From Henricia sp. BOLD:AAB3569 (lineage: Eukaryota > Echinodermata > Asteroidea > Spinulosida > Echinasteridae), in NCBI GenBank assembly GCA_037783545.1, contig JBBELK010001218.1:1-64000 (forward strand): DNA of 64,000 bases, given 5' to 3'. Under the pieces are notes generated by a model. That model was not told the origin of the DNA. It searched no databases and worked only from the letters and a program-made list of their open reading frames with translations. Numbering within the stretch: position 1 is the stretch's first letter; every line of letters starts with the position of its first letter. A program made the position numbers and the translations under genes. Below are positions 34,337-43,720 of this stretch, in pieces.

Positions 34337-37300
34337 AGCTTTTTTTATTCTTCTCCCAAAACCCCATAGACAAAGCGCATGGTCTTTCGGCCTGGCAAAA
34401 TGGTCACTTGCAAAGCTCGGATCATCATCAAACTTGGTCACAACAATCACCTCATAATGAAGTACTGCACAAATGTGTTTACATTTTGATGACGTCATCA
34501 GGTGTCAGATTACAAGCGTTTGAAATATATGGCCTTCAAATTGAAACTTCTGTAAAAATTCAACCGTTTGAGATACAAACTTTATTCTTTCGGCAATGGT
34601 CATGAATATCCAAGGTCTAAATTTCATACACAGACATTGACCTTGAATCTTGCTTCCTATTGGTCGAAAACGAGGCTGCCCTGTCATTTAAAACTGGTAG
34701 CAGATACAGAGATCGGGTCAAAAGTGTTAGTCTCAAGACCTCTTGGGCATTCCAAAAATACAAAAAGTTAAGTCGTGACACGAAAGAGCGCCCTCTAGCG
34801 GCAAGTTGAAAAATGGCCAAAACCTATTTTGAAGAGATGTCTGTGGCGAAGTTTTTGCAAATTGGCCCAAAACTGGTGCATATGTTCACTGAGGGTCAAT
34901 GAACACGCCCATACCTTCAAAAGTTTGATGACGTCACCAGGTGTCAAATTACACTCAGTTGAACATGCGTTCTTCTAACGGTTATATCTAGAGAACGAAA
35001 AGGCCGATGGAGGACAAATTTTGTGTTTTAGGTTTGTTGTGACTTGGTCTAATGCATATTAGCAACAAAATTTGGTGGCGTAACGATGACGTCATCAAAT
35101 ATGCCCGTTTGTGCAGCATACATTAGCCAAGGTCGTTCACTTCCTCTAATGGGCGTATGACCTTGAAACCTAGCAGGGACGTAGACTTGGTCATTAACAT
35201 ATAACATACCAAGTTACATTAGTGTGACGTCATTTGTTGATTTGTTATGAATTTTTGAATCTGGCAACCTATACCACAGCATACACACAGTGCAGTATAT
35301 ACGAGTGTACATAAGCATGTACAATATGCATACATCTGCACTACCCCATTTCCCATAGACAAAGCACATAGTCTATCTCGCTGCTAGAAGGGTCGCTTGC
35401 AAAGCTTGGATCATCATCAAACTTGGTCACAATAAGGAACCCATAGTAAAGTAATATACCAAAGAGGTTACATCTTGATGACGTCACCAGGTGTCAGATT
35501 ACATGTGTCTGAAATTTAATGCCTTAAAAATTCAAAAATCTCTAAAAATTCAACCGTTTGAGATACAAACATTTTTGTTTCGGCAATGGTCATGACTATC
35601 CAATGTCTAAATTTCATGCAGAGACAATGACCTTGAATCTTGCTTCCTATTGGTCGAAAACGAGGCTGCGTCGTCATTTAAAACTGGTAGCAGATACCGA
35701 GATTGGGTCAACGTTGTTAGTCTCTGGACCCCTTGGGCATTACAAAAATACCAAAAGTTAAGTCGTGACACGAAAGAGCGCCCTCTAGCGGCAAGTTGAA
35801 AAATGGCCAAAACGCGTTTTGAACAGATGTCTGTGGCGAAGTTTTTTGAAATTGGCCCAAAATTGGTGAATATGTTCGCTGAGGGTCAGTGAACATGCCC
35901 ATACCTTCAAAAGTTTGATGACGTCACCAGGTGTCAAATTACACTCGGTTGAACATGCATTCTTTTAACAGCTATATCTAGAGAACGAAAAGGCCGATGA
36001 AGGTCAAATTTTGTGTTTTAGGTTTGTTGTGACTTGGTCTAATGCATATTAGCACAAAAATTTGGTGGCGTAACGATAACGTAATCAAATAAGAGTTCCT
36101 CAAGTATACATTAACCTAGATCGTTTACTTCCTCCATTGGTCGTATGACCTTCAAACATAGCAGGTGCCTGGACCTGGTCATTAACATGTAACATATCAA
36201 GTTACATTAGTATGACATGCATGATTTGTTGATTTATTATGAATTTTTGAATCTTTTCACTGTGCATGTACATGTACATGTAGGGTATGCATTTACATTG
36301 TACAAAGTGTACGTAGTATTATACAGCATGCAGTTTTACATGCATACAAACATACAAAAAAAGAAAAGCGGAAAGCCATATGCTCTGTTATCAACAGACA
36401 TACCTCTAGTTTTTTTAGCTTTTTTTATTCTTCTCCCAAAACCCCATAGACAAAGCGCATGGTCTTTCGGCCTGGCAAAATGGTCACTTGCAAAGCTCGG
36501 ATCATCATCAAACTTGGTCACAACAATCACCTCATAGTGAAGTACTGCACAAATGTGTTTACATTTTGATGACGTCATCAGGTGTCAGATTACAAGCGTT
36601 TGAAATATATGGCCTTCAAATTGAAACTTCTGTAAAAATTCAACCGTTTGAGATACAAACTTTATTCTTTCGGCAATGGTCATGACTATCCAAGGTCTAA
36701 ATTTCATACACAGACATTGACCTTGAATCTTGCTTCCTATTGGTCGAAAACGAGGCTGCCCTGTCATTTAAAACTGGTAGCAGATACAGAGATCGGGTCA
36801 AAAGTGTTAGTCTCAAGACCTCTTGGGCATTCCAAAAATACCAAAAGTTAAGTCGTGACACGAAAGAGCGCCCTCTAGCGGCAAGTTGAAAAATGGCCAA
36901 AACCTATTTTGAAGAGATGTCTGTGGCGAAGTTTTTTCAAATTGGCCCAAAATTGGTGCATATGTTCACTGAGGGTCAGTGAACATGCCCATACCTTCAA
37001 AAGTTTGATGACGTCACCAGGTGTCAAATTACACTCAGTTGAACATGCGTTCTTCTAACGGTTATATATAGAGAACGAAAAGGCCGATGGAGGTCAAATT
37101 TTTTATTTTAGGTTTGTTGTGACTTGGTCTAATGCATATTAGCAGCAAAATTTGGTGGCGTAACGATGACGTCATCAAATAAGCCCGTTTGTGCAGCATA
37201 CATTTGCCAAGGTCGTTCACTTCCTCTAATGGGCGTATGACCTTGAAACCTAGCAGGGACGTAGACGTGGTCATTAACATATAACATACCAAGTTACATT

Positions 37301-40211
37301 AGTGTGACGTCCTTTGTTGATTTGTTATGAATTTTTGAATCTGGCAACGTATACTACAGCATACACACAGTGCAGTATATACGGGTGTACATAAGCATGA
37401 ACAATCGCCATACATCTGCACTACCCCATTTCCCATAGACAAAGCACATAGTCTATCTCGCTGCTAGAAGGGTCGCTTGCAAAGCTTGGATCATCATCAA
37501 ACTTGGTCACAATAAGGAACCCATACTAAAGTACTATACCAAAGAGGTTACATCTTGATGACGTCACCAGGGGTCAGATTACATGTGTCCTAAATTTAAT
37601 GCCTTAAAAATAAAAAAAATTGTAAAAAATCAACCGTTTGAGGTACAAACATTTTTGTTTCGGCAATGGTCATGACTATCCAATGTCTAAATTTCATGCA
37701 GAGACAATGACCTTGAATCTTGCTTCCTATTGGTCGAAAACGAGGCTGCGTTGTCATTTAAAACTGGTAGCAGATACCGAAATTGGGTCAACGTTGTTAG
37801 TCTCGGGACCCCTTGGGCATTACAAAAATACCAAAAGTTAAGTCGTCACACGAAACAGCGCCCTCTAGCGGCAAGTTGAAAAATGGCCAAAACGCATTTT
37901 GAAGAGATGTCTGTGGCGAAGTTTTTGCAAATTGGCCCAAAATTGGTGCATATGTTCACTGAGGGTCAGTGAATACGCCCATACTTTCAAAAGTTTGATG
38001 ACGTCACCAGGTGTCAAATTACACTCGCTTGAACGTGCATCCTTTTAACAGCTATATCTAGAGAACGAAACGGCCGATGAAGGTCAAATATTTTGTTTCA
38101 GGTTTGTTGTGACTTGGTCTAACGCATATTAGCAGCAAAATTTGGTGGCGTAACGATGACGTCATCAAATAAGCCCGTTTGTGCAGCATACATTAGCCAA
38201 GGTCGTTCACTTCCTCTAATGGGCGTATGACCTTGAAACCTAGCAGGGACGTAGACTTGGTCATTGACATGTAACATACCAAGTTACATTAGTGTGACGT
38301 CATTTGTTGATTTGTTATGAATTTTTGAATCTGGCAACCTATACCACAGCATACACACAGTGCAGTATATACGAGTGTACATAAGCATGTACAATATGCA
38401 TACATCTGCACTACCCCATTTCCCATAGACAAAGCACATAGTCTATCTCGCTGCAAGAAGGGTAGCTTGCAAAGCTTGGATCATCATCAAACTTGGTCAC
38501 AATAAGGAACCCATAGTAAAGTACTATACCAAAGAGGTTACATCTTGATGACGTCATCAGGTGTCCAATTGCAAGCGTTTGAAATTTAATGCGTTACATA
38601 TTCAAAAATCTGTAAAAATTCAACCGTTTGAGATACAAACTTTTTTCCTACTGCAATGGTCATGACTATCCAATGTCTAAATTTCATGCAGAGACAATGA
38701 CCTTGAATCTTGCTTCCTATTGGTCGAAAACGAGGCTGCCCTGTCATTTAAAACTGGTTGCAGATACGGAGATCGGGTCAAAAGTGTTAGTCTCACGACC
38801 CTTTGGGTATTACAAAAATACCAAAAAATAGGTCGTCACACGAAAGAGCGCCCTCTAGCGGCGAGTTGAAAAATGGCCAAAACTCATTTTGAAGAGATGT
38901 CTGTGGCGAAGTTTTTGCAAATTGGCCCAAAATTGGTGCACATGTTCACTGAGAGTCAGTGAACATTTGATGACGTCACTAGGTGTCAAATTACACTCGG
39001 TTGAACATGCATTATTTTAACAGCTATATCTAGAGAACGAAAAGGCCGATGAAGGTCAAATGTGTTTTAGGTTTGTTGTGACTTGGTCTAATGCATATTA
39101 GCAGCTAAATTTGGTGGCGTAACGATGACGTCATCAAATAAGCGCGTTTGTGCAGCATACATTAGCCAAGGTCGTTCACTTCCTCTATTGATCGTATGAC
39201 CTTGAAACCTAGCAGGGACGTAGACTAGGTCATTAACATATAACATTGGCCCAAAATTGGTGCATGTGTTCACTGAGGGTCAGTGAACATGTCCATACCT
39301 TCAAAGGTTTGATGACGTCACCAGGCGTCAAATTACACTCGGTTGAACATGCGTTCTTCTAACGGTTATATGTAGAGAACGAAAAGGCCGATGGAGGTCA
39401 AATTTTGTGTTTTAGCAGGTACGTAGAGTTTTACATGCATACAAACATACAAAAAAAGAAAAGCGGAAAGCCATATGCTCTGTTATCAACAGACATACCT
39501 CTAGTTAACGTTTGTTTTGCCCTTACCCGATGTAATTATTAACACTGTATACTCAGTGCTCTCTTGAGACACTATGCAAAACTTCATAGCGTGCTCGGTT
39601 GTGACTCGAACCAACGACCTCCTGCAAACAAAGCAGATGTCTTTAATAACCACTCGACCACCGAGCTAGACGGAGTTGAATGGCCGGTTCGAATCATTTC
39701 GCAACGGGGATCACAATTTGATTAGTCAGAAATTGATTTAGCTTGCGTCGGGGGAACTAAATGTTAATTAAGGTTTGTTTTGCTCTTACCTGACGTAATT
39801 ATTAACACTGTATACTCAGTGCTTTCCTGAGATACTACGAAAACCTTCATAGCGTGCTCGGGTGGGACTCACGACCTCCTGCAAACAAGGCAGACGTCTT
39901 AACCACCGAGCTAGCCGGAGTTGAATGAAAACTCATTTTCATTTTTTAGATACATTTATCAGCTGATGACAACAGAATATGAGGATAATGGTCGTCAGAA
40001 CATGCGTTTTATCCCACTCATCGATGACAGCAGAGTCCCGCCAAAACTGATACCATCGATGTTCAGGCACGCTTCTTTGCAAGGCTTGCGTTCGGCAGCT
40101 TACTCTGTCTGTGGCGCACTCGGAGAACACTATGATGCCAAGAAACGGGCCAAAGAACAAGCCAAGAAAAATATGGAAGTGTCTATTTCGAGGACGACAT
40201 ATACAAGTTGA
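25920..40211 (+). CDS. TRAF3IP2: Death domain + SEFIR adaptor, Act1/CIKS-like
   Basis: Exons 25920-26099, 27699-27870, 28229-28801, 31522-31679, 33575-33654 and 39950-40211 join in frame to 474 residues. Residues ~25-117 form a Death domain (Trp81 in FLQEWQRNLS, then TIIQILIDLKRRDAASAVEQ). One 573-bp exon encodes a Gln/Pro/Ser-rich linker (~119-308). Residues 311-450 are a SEFIR domain: box 1 VLITYA (315-320), VVVVYDTDY, then ELHTRYIYQLMTTEY and MRFIPLI (406-412), closely paralleling human Act1. Act1 couples IL-17 receptors to TRAFs by SEFIR-SEFIR contact. There is no signal peptide or membrane segment, so it is a cytosolic adaptor. Vertebrate Act1 lacks a canonical Death domain; this layout is like MyD88 with SEFIR replacing TIR. 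Intron 2 has a GC donor (GCAAGT). Orthology to TRAF3IP2 is inferred from SEFIR only. Confidence 0.82.
26614..27339. repeat. Giant palindrome, ~255-bp arms
   Basis: 26614-26873 and 27086-27339 are reverse complements with few differences. The ~210-bp centre contains its own hairpin (TAGTCGACTAGAGTCCCTCG.. at about 26985 and its complement ending about 27047). The identical short frames on each arm are mirror artefacts. It interrupts the dispersed repeat, so it is a foldback insertion in intron 1 of the Death-SEFIR gene. Confidence 0.85.
27346..27379. repeat. Perfect 16-bp-arm hairpin
   Basis: TTCTGTCCCTACGGGA, two bases AA, then TCCCGTAGGGACAGAA: an uninterrupted inverted repeat just beyond the giant palindrome's right arm. 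It would form a very stable stem in RNA or cruciform DNA. Confidence 0.8.
29061..29496. mobile_element. Foldback element, GGGTCTGTCCA family, copy 1 (436 bp)
   Basis: Ends GGGTCTTTCCACAGTAATGG and the inverted CCATTACTGTGGACAGACCC; the arms stay complementary almost to the centre (CAAATTTTCCTATTACG). 4-bp duplication ATAT at 29057-29060 and 29497-29500. A second copy is at 54991-55427. A related but differently ended element is at 51933-52491. Non-coding. Confidence 0.8.
29497..29815. mobile_element. Second foldback element abutting the first
   Basis: ATACATTGAGCACGGATTT at the left folds onto the complement of AAATCTCTGTTCAATGTATAC at the right, and GATATACTTTCCACTGACAC onto GTGCAAGTGGGAAGTATC. 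The first foldback appears inserted at its 5' tip. Both lie inside a split copy of the dispersed repeat (28988-29910). Confidence 0.6.
30098..30260. mobile_element. Pogo/Tigger-type MITE, CAGTAAACTCTCG family, copy 1
   Basis: CAGTAAACTCTCGTTATAA and TTATAAGAGTTTACTG-like inverted ends flanked by TA (30096-30097, 30261-30262). Inner motifs ATATAAAGCTC and TTCCTTGAAG are shared with the copy at 45085-45248. Confidence 0.75.
30641..31030. mobile_element. 390-bp MITE with TACA duplication
   Basis: GAGCGTGATCCAA and TTGGATCACGCTC are perfect 13-bp inverted ends, flanked by TACA at 30637-30640 and 31031-31034. Near the left end it contains the perfect palindrome TTCCGTCCCTCACG/CGTGAGGGACGGAA (30654-30681). 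Confidence 0.7.
31052..31161. repeat. 110-bp hairpin
   Basis: ACAAATATCACATTGTTAAT.. folds onto ..ACCATGTGATATTTGT, and GGGTGGATAGTCGATATTAG onto CTAATATCGACTGTTCACCC. It lies directly after the TACA-flanked MITE. Confidence 0.65.
31221..31460. mobile_element. TGTTGGCC-family MITE, copy 2
   Basis: Bounded by TTGTTGGCCAACAAGGACC and GGACCTTGTTGGCCAACAA, a near-perfect 19-bp inverted pair; shorter than the copy at 21120-21470. It ends 61 bp before exon 4 of the Death-SEFIR gene. Confidence 0.7.
31768..31933. mobile_element. CAGGSGCGGATCC-family MITE, copy 1
   Basis: Starts CAGGCGCGGATCCAG and ends CTGGATCCGCCCC; inner parts AAAACCCCTC, TATAATGTAATGCATTTTGT and GTCCGCCTGTCCGAAAC match the inverted copy at 63655-63842. 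Termini of this kind are widespread in animal genomes. Confidence 0.7.
31940..32784. other. Intron interval with decayed inverted repeats
   Basis: Part of intron 4 of the Death-SEFIR gene. 31940-32090 is rich in ACATGTACATGTA palindromes. 32560-32780 contains GATCCCGTTTACATTAG.. and CTAATGTAAACAGTAC plus TTCATTCGACGAAG words related to 40325-40736, so it is a decayed element. No exon seen. Confidence 0.4.
32785..33073 (-). mobile_element. SINE of the GGTCCAGTGTGTT family, copy 3
   Basis: Read on the minus strand it has the shared body TTCGGAAGGGATGTAAAGCC, GGTCCAGTGTGTTAGG and AAGATCCCAGAGCATTC, and an AATA-type tail. Confidence 0.7.
33958..34035 (-). repeat. tRNA-like sequence (SINE head or tRNA relic)
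   Basis: The minus strand reads GGGGATTCGGTGTAGCGGTG, a short arm, then CCTGGTTCGAATCCCG, i.e. A- and B-box-like promoters. The T stem has mismatches and no acceptor stem closes, so it is not a functional tRNA gene. Confidence 0.5.
34200..39504 (+). mobile_element. Helitron/Helentron-like element with ~1-kb tandem units
   Basis: It starts TTGGCTTTCCGCA with a perfect 11-bp hairpin (arms 34202-34212 and 34217-34227) and ends in CTAG, preceded 11 bases upstream by the 6-bp-stem hairpin TCTGTTATCAACAGA. GCGGAAAGCC near the 3' end is an internal inverted match to the 5' end. There is no target duplication: removing the element restores TGTTAATTAACG, matching an unfilled neighbour (TGTTAATTAAGG, about 39761). 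Rolling-circle transposons show these traits. The body is five tandem units beginning near 34364, 35352, 36444, 37432 and 38422 plus a partial one from 39244; a two-unit block with its tail (..ACCTCTAG) is itself duplicated. No Rep/helicase frame. The repeated 67-residue frames are artefacts. It lies in intron 5 of the Death-SEFIR gene. Confidence 0.7.
39505..39930 (-). repeat. Tandem tRNA-derived repeat hosting the Helitron-like insertion
   Basis: Two units share AGAAATTGATTTAGCTTGCGTC, TAATTATTAACACTGTATAC and, on the minus strand, TAGCTCGGTGGTCGAGTGG (A-box-like) with GGTTCGAGTC (B-box-like; clear only in the first unit). The first unit is split by the element at 34200-39504 (its left part is 34160-34199); the second, from about 39727, is intact and ends ~20 bp before the last exon of the Death-SEFIR gene. 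Confidence 0.6.
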
Positions 40212-40324
40212 AGTCGGAAAACAGACACGTGTGTATAATAAGGCTCTGTAAATTGTTGAAGGGAAATAAGTTGATTATTTTTTTACAAGCGTGGTTTTTT
40301 TTTCTCTAAGTTGGTCTAACAATG

Positions 40325-40736
40325 ACCCCTTTCTCACTAGAGAATTTGCTTCGTTTGACGATAAGTCGACGAAGAGATTTCCTGATGTGAACGCACGCCT
40401 CTGCATTCGATTAAGGAAATAGCTTCATTCGACAAAGAGATCGCTTCATTCGATGAAGTAGATTTGTAAAGTCAGAATGTGAACGGCTCCCTTCGTCCGG
40501 CGAAGCGATTTGGCAGGCCTATTGCACAACGCGTTGTGTGTCGAGTGCCTAGCAAGAGTTGTTTTTGACGCGCCGCTGGAAAACCATACAGCACGTCTAG
40601 ATGCTTGAAGCTCAGCGCACATGTACGACCTCCCACAGCTTCACTCGATCTTCGTTAAGTGATATGTGAATGCATGCTTCATTAACTAACGATGATTAAT
40701 TAATCTTCGTCGAACGAAGCGAGAACAGGGTCATGG
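40325..40736. mobile_element. MITE flanked by a 14-bp direct repeat
   Basis: ACCCCTTTCTC.. and ..GAGAACAGGGT are imperfect inverted ends with TTCGTTTGACG/CGTCGAACGAA inside. TTGGTCTAACAATG is present at both 40311-40324 and 40737-40750. The inner TTCATTCGA.GAAG words recur at 32580-32620. Confidence 0.55.
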
Positions 40737-40795
40737 TTGGTCTAACAATGCTGCTCCAAATGTATGCAGGGGATTAGTCATACTACGGCGCTCTA

Positions 40796-41216
40796 TGAGT
40801 GCCATCCTACATGTACCTGGTACTTGTTTAGATACCGAGATAATTTATCTCACCATGTCGACTTATAACGTGGATTATGTCGACTTGGCGAGATGTTGAG
40901 TTGCCTCAACAAGATAATTTACCTTGCCAAGTCGACGTCCTAGATTTAGTAAGTCGACTTAGCGAGATATTTTATGTTGCCAAGTCGCCTTCCTCAATTC
41001 AGTAAGTTGACTTGGTGAGATATTTTATGTCGCTAAGTCGTCTTCCTGAAATCAATACGTCGACTTAGCGAGATATTTTGTTACCAAGTCAACTTAGTCA
41101 TGTAGATTTAGAAAGGCGACTTCCCAACACAAATTATCTTGCCAAGTCGACTTAATCCACGTTATAAGGTCTACTTAGTGAGATTTTCAAGTACGCATGG
41201 CACTCACAGAGCGCTG
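40796..41216. mobile_element. TA-flanked element with internal 53-bp tandem repeats
   Basis: CGGCGCTCTATGAGTGCCAT and the inverted ATGGCACTCACAGAGCGCTG are flanked by TA. Inside, AAGTCGACTTAGCGAGATAT-like units start at 40951, 41004 and 41057 (53-bp period), framed by a second inverted pair around TTATAACGTGGATTA. Tc1/mariner-type by its TA target. Confidence 0.6.
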
Positions 41217-41278
41217 TACATACTACGTTAAAATTTACTCCATGGTATACGGTACATGTTAGCCAATAGAGCTGCTGC

Positions 41279-41405
41279 ACCGGCGGCCATGACAGGGGGC
41301 AGGTTTTCTTATGTAAATTATGTAATAGAACCACAAAACACCTACTCATGCATGACACACTGTGACAATGTGACTGCCCCTGTCATGGCTGCCGTGCAAA
41401 GGCTC
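41279..41405. mobile_element. GGTCTA hairpin MITE, copy 3
   Basis: GAGCTGCTGCAC.. and ..GTGCAAAGGCTC between TA duplications; it contains the shared CATGACACACTGTGACAATGTGACTG block and GGCCATGACAGGGG/CCCCTGTCATGGC arms. Confidence 0.6.
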
Positions 41406-41601
41406 TATCACTATGAATATCTAACAATGGAAATTGGGCACACCATTGTTACTAACAATGGGGTTACAATGAACATGTTCTTGCTCATAGTGTATTCAGG
41501 AATTCACACCTAATAAATCATGATGAAATATTCGAATAGTAAATTATTTGAATTGACCCAGCCCTAGTGTATTTTATAATCCAAGACAAAAAGATGTAAT
41601 T

Positions 41602-41996
41602 GGGTTTGTCCATGAAGTTGGGGCACGGTGTCCACGTAGCATCGGTATAGTCTGTGTTAATTATATACTGAATATGTATTTACAACTTCAAATTGTTGTT
41701 GCAACGGATTGGTATAGTGCCCGGCAATATTCATTCATGTTTTCTTTGGGCAATCTCTCACTGAATATGAGATTCTTGTTTTACCGACGCTACGTGGACA
41801 CCACATATGTTTAACACTGTCAAGACATTTGACTGAGTCTGTGGTTTGGTACACCATAATGCAAGTACTTTTACTGTAGTGGGATATGCTTTTCTTTCTG
41901 AAATGAAATATTGACTGAAGTAGCTGGGCTAAAATGAGACACAGTTTTTGAGATATGATATGTCACAAAATGTGACCCAACTTCATGGACAAACCC
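41602..41996. mobile_element. 395-bp MITE, GGGTTTGTCCA family, copy 1
   Basis: GGGTTTGTCCATGAAGTTGG and the perfect inverted CCAACTTCATGGACAAACCC; AATT duplication at 41598-41601 and 41997-42000. Nearly identical to the equally long copy at 50089-50483. No coding frame. Confidence 0.85.
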
Positions 41997-42000
41997 AATT

Positions 42001-42801
42001 ATGTATTGAAAGCTGGAACTTTCATGAGGATTAATAAAATGATGGCAGTTTGTGTCAACCCACAAATCTTAGATTTTAGTTGCAGGAATCAACATCTTTC
42101 TAAAAGACATTTATTCCACGATTTATTTTTTTGGAGAAAAATCTGTTGAACTTTCAAAATGTCATCACATGGGTGCTAGCTATTAATTTAACATGTTTAA
42201 TACCGAACTGTAAATTTTACAACGTATGCAATTCATAACATTTGTGGATTGACCTACATGTATAAAAATACCAATAGACTGCCGAAGTGAATACATTGTA
42301 CGTCATCTTTTGTTAGTTGCCCAGGCAATTGGCTCTAAACTACATGTACATGTAAAAATCACCGAACCGTGTCCTGTGCTTTTGCAATGGTACTTTTTCC
42401 AACGGCCATGATAGTTTAGAGCCAATTACCATGGCAATGCACATCACACTTCGGCCGTCTACTGGGCAAAATATGTACAGTACAGTACAGTACAGTACTT
42501 TACTAGTTTTAAACAAATTACATGTACTTACAATTTACATACTTTACATGTAAAATTTTACAATGCATAAGTGATAATTTTTATACAAAGTACTATACAG
42601 TACCTCTATCGAGAATTTTGTCTGTATATTTTGGGATCAATTGAGAAAAACTTTTGTGATTGTTGGCAAATTTCCTTAGAACTAATATTTTGTCACTGTT
42701 TATAAATGAAAATGATATTTTAGTTGTTTTAACGGTTTTTTATGCATACGTATGTGTAATTCAAAATTGATTTCATTTTAAACATGTAGCCTACTGTAAA
42801 T
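42001..42801. other. Interval without recognised gene
   Basis: AT-rich. An imperfect inverted pair TTAGTTGCCCAGGCAATTGG (about 42313) and CCAATTACCATGGCAATGCA (about 42421), with flanking AATAGACTGCCGAAGTG/CACTTCGGCCGTCTA, marks another old MITE at about 42273-42465. Nothing coding. Confidence 0.4.
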
Positions 42802-43155
42802 TAGGCTTGGGCAATTCTACGCCAGAATCGAGTAGAATCGATTCCACTCGAGGAATCGCGATTCCAGATTTTTGAGGAATCGATTCCCAGTATAAAGTGA
42901 TAACTTGCCAATTCTAGAAATTACCTGGAAATTCCAAAGGCTATTTAGCCTCTGATTATTTCCACATTATTAAGAAAGTGAGTGTGGTACAGTCCGGCAT
43001 CATTTAGTGCCACTAGGTGCCAATAATTGGGTTGTCGTCACCGGCACAATAAGTAGTATCGTCGATGTACACAATGTACATATTAAACACACTCAGTATA
43101 TTTAATGTTTTCCCGCGAAAAATGTAATCGATTCCGAATGGAGTGGCCCAAGCCG
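42802..43155. mobile_element. hAT-like GATTCC-array MITE, copy
   Basis: TAGGCTTGGGCAATTC at the left and GAGTGGCCCAAGCCGA at the right, with GAATCGAGTAGAATCGATTCC and TTTTTGAGGAATCGATTCC inside, as in 57250-57414 and the right end of 4073-6344. Confidence 0.6.
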
Positions 43156-43715
43156 ACATCAGCTCAGATATTGCTGTAATTTTTCGGACCTAAAATCTAT
43201 TTTTAACCTTGTAGAATAAAATATGTATATTTGATGGTACTAAATCAACTTGAAATATTGAAAAACCACACTTTCAATTCAAAAAGAGAAAGTTCTGAAT
43301 GGTGCAACACTAAGTGTGTCATGTTGAACAAGAAATACATTCAGCTGTTAATTGACCTGGTGCAAAGGTTATCGAGGCTATAGACCGTGACTTTTGTTTA
43401 CATTTAAAGCGCCCTCTATTTAAATCTTGCCTGCCGTTGTGTGCACACATGCTTTGCTGAGGGAATGATGTCAAAGGTCGCACAATTCGAAGCCGATCTG
43501 ACCTCATTCCTTATCTAAACTTATGTGCTCAGTTATAGCCACACCGCCCAATGTTGTGATGCCTGCCGTCATGTCAGAGGTCACACCGTCTATATATTTC
43601 AAGTTTAACCCGTTTATTTAATAATGAGGGCGAGGGTTCAGGTACAAGCACATGGGTCCAAATGTGACATTTAGTGTCCCCCGTTATACCGGACACTTGT
43701 TACATTTTAGGCCGT
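43156..43715. other. Interval without recognised gene
   Basis: No coding or repeat signal recognised. Confidence 0.3.
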
Positions 43716-43720
43716 CCAGG

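Noticed and set aside
34408-38831. Recurrent 60-67-codon frames (MRYK..., MAIFQLAARG..., MTGQPRF...)
   Set aside because: They repeat with the ~1-kb tandem units on both strands, are all short, and have no splice or domain support.
31522-40211. IL-17 receptor cytoplasmic tail rather than an Act1-like adaptor
   Set aside because: No membrane segment upstream, the preceding exons encode a linker and a Death domain, and the LHTRYIYQLM segment matches Act1 better than receptors.
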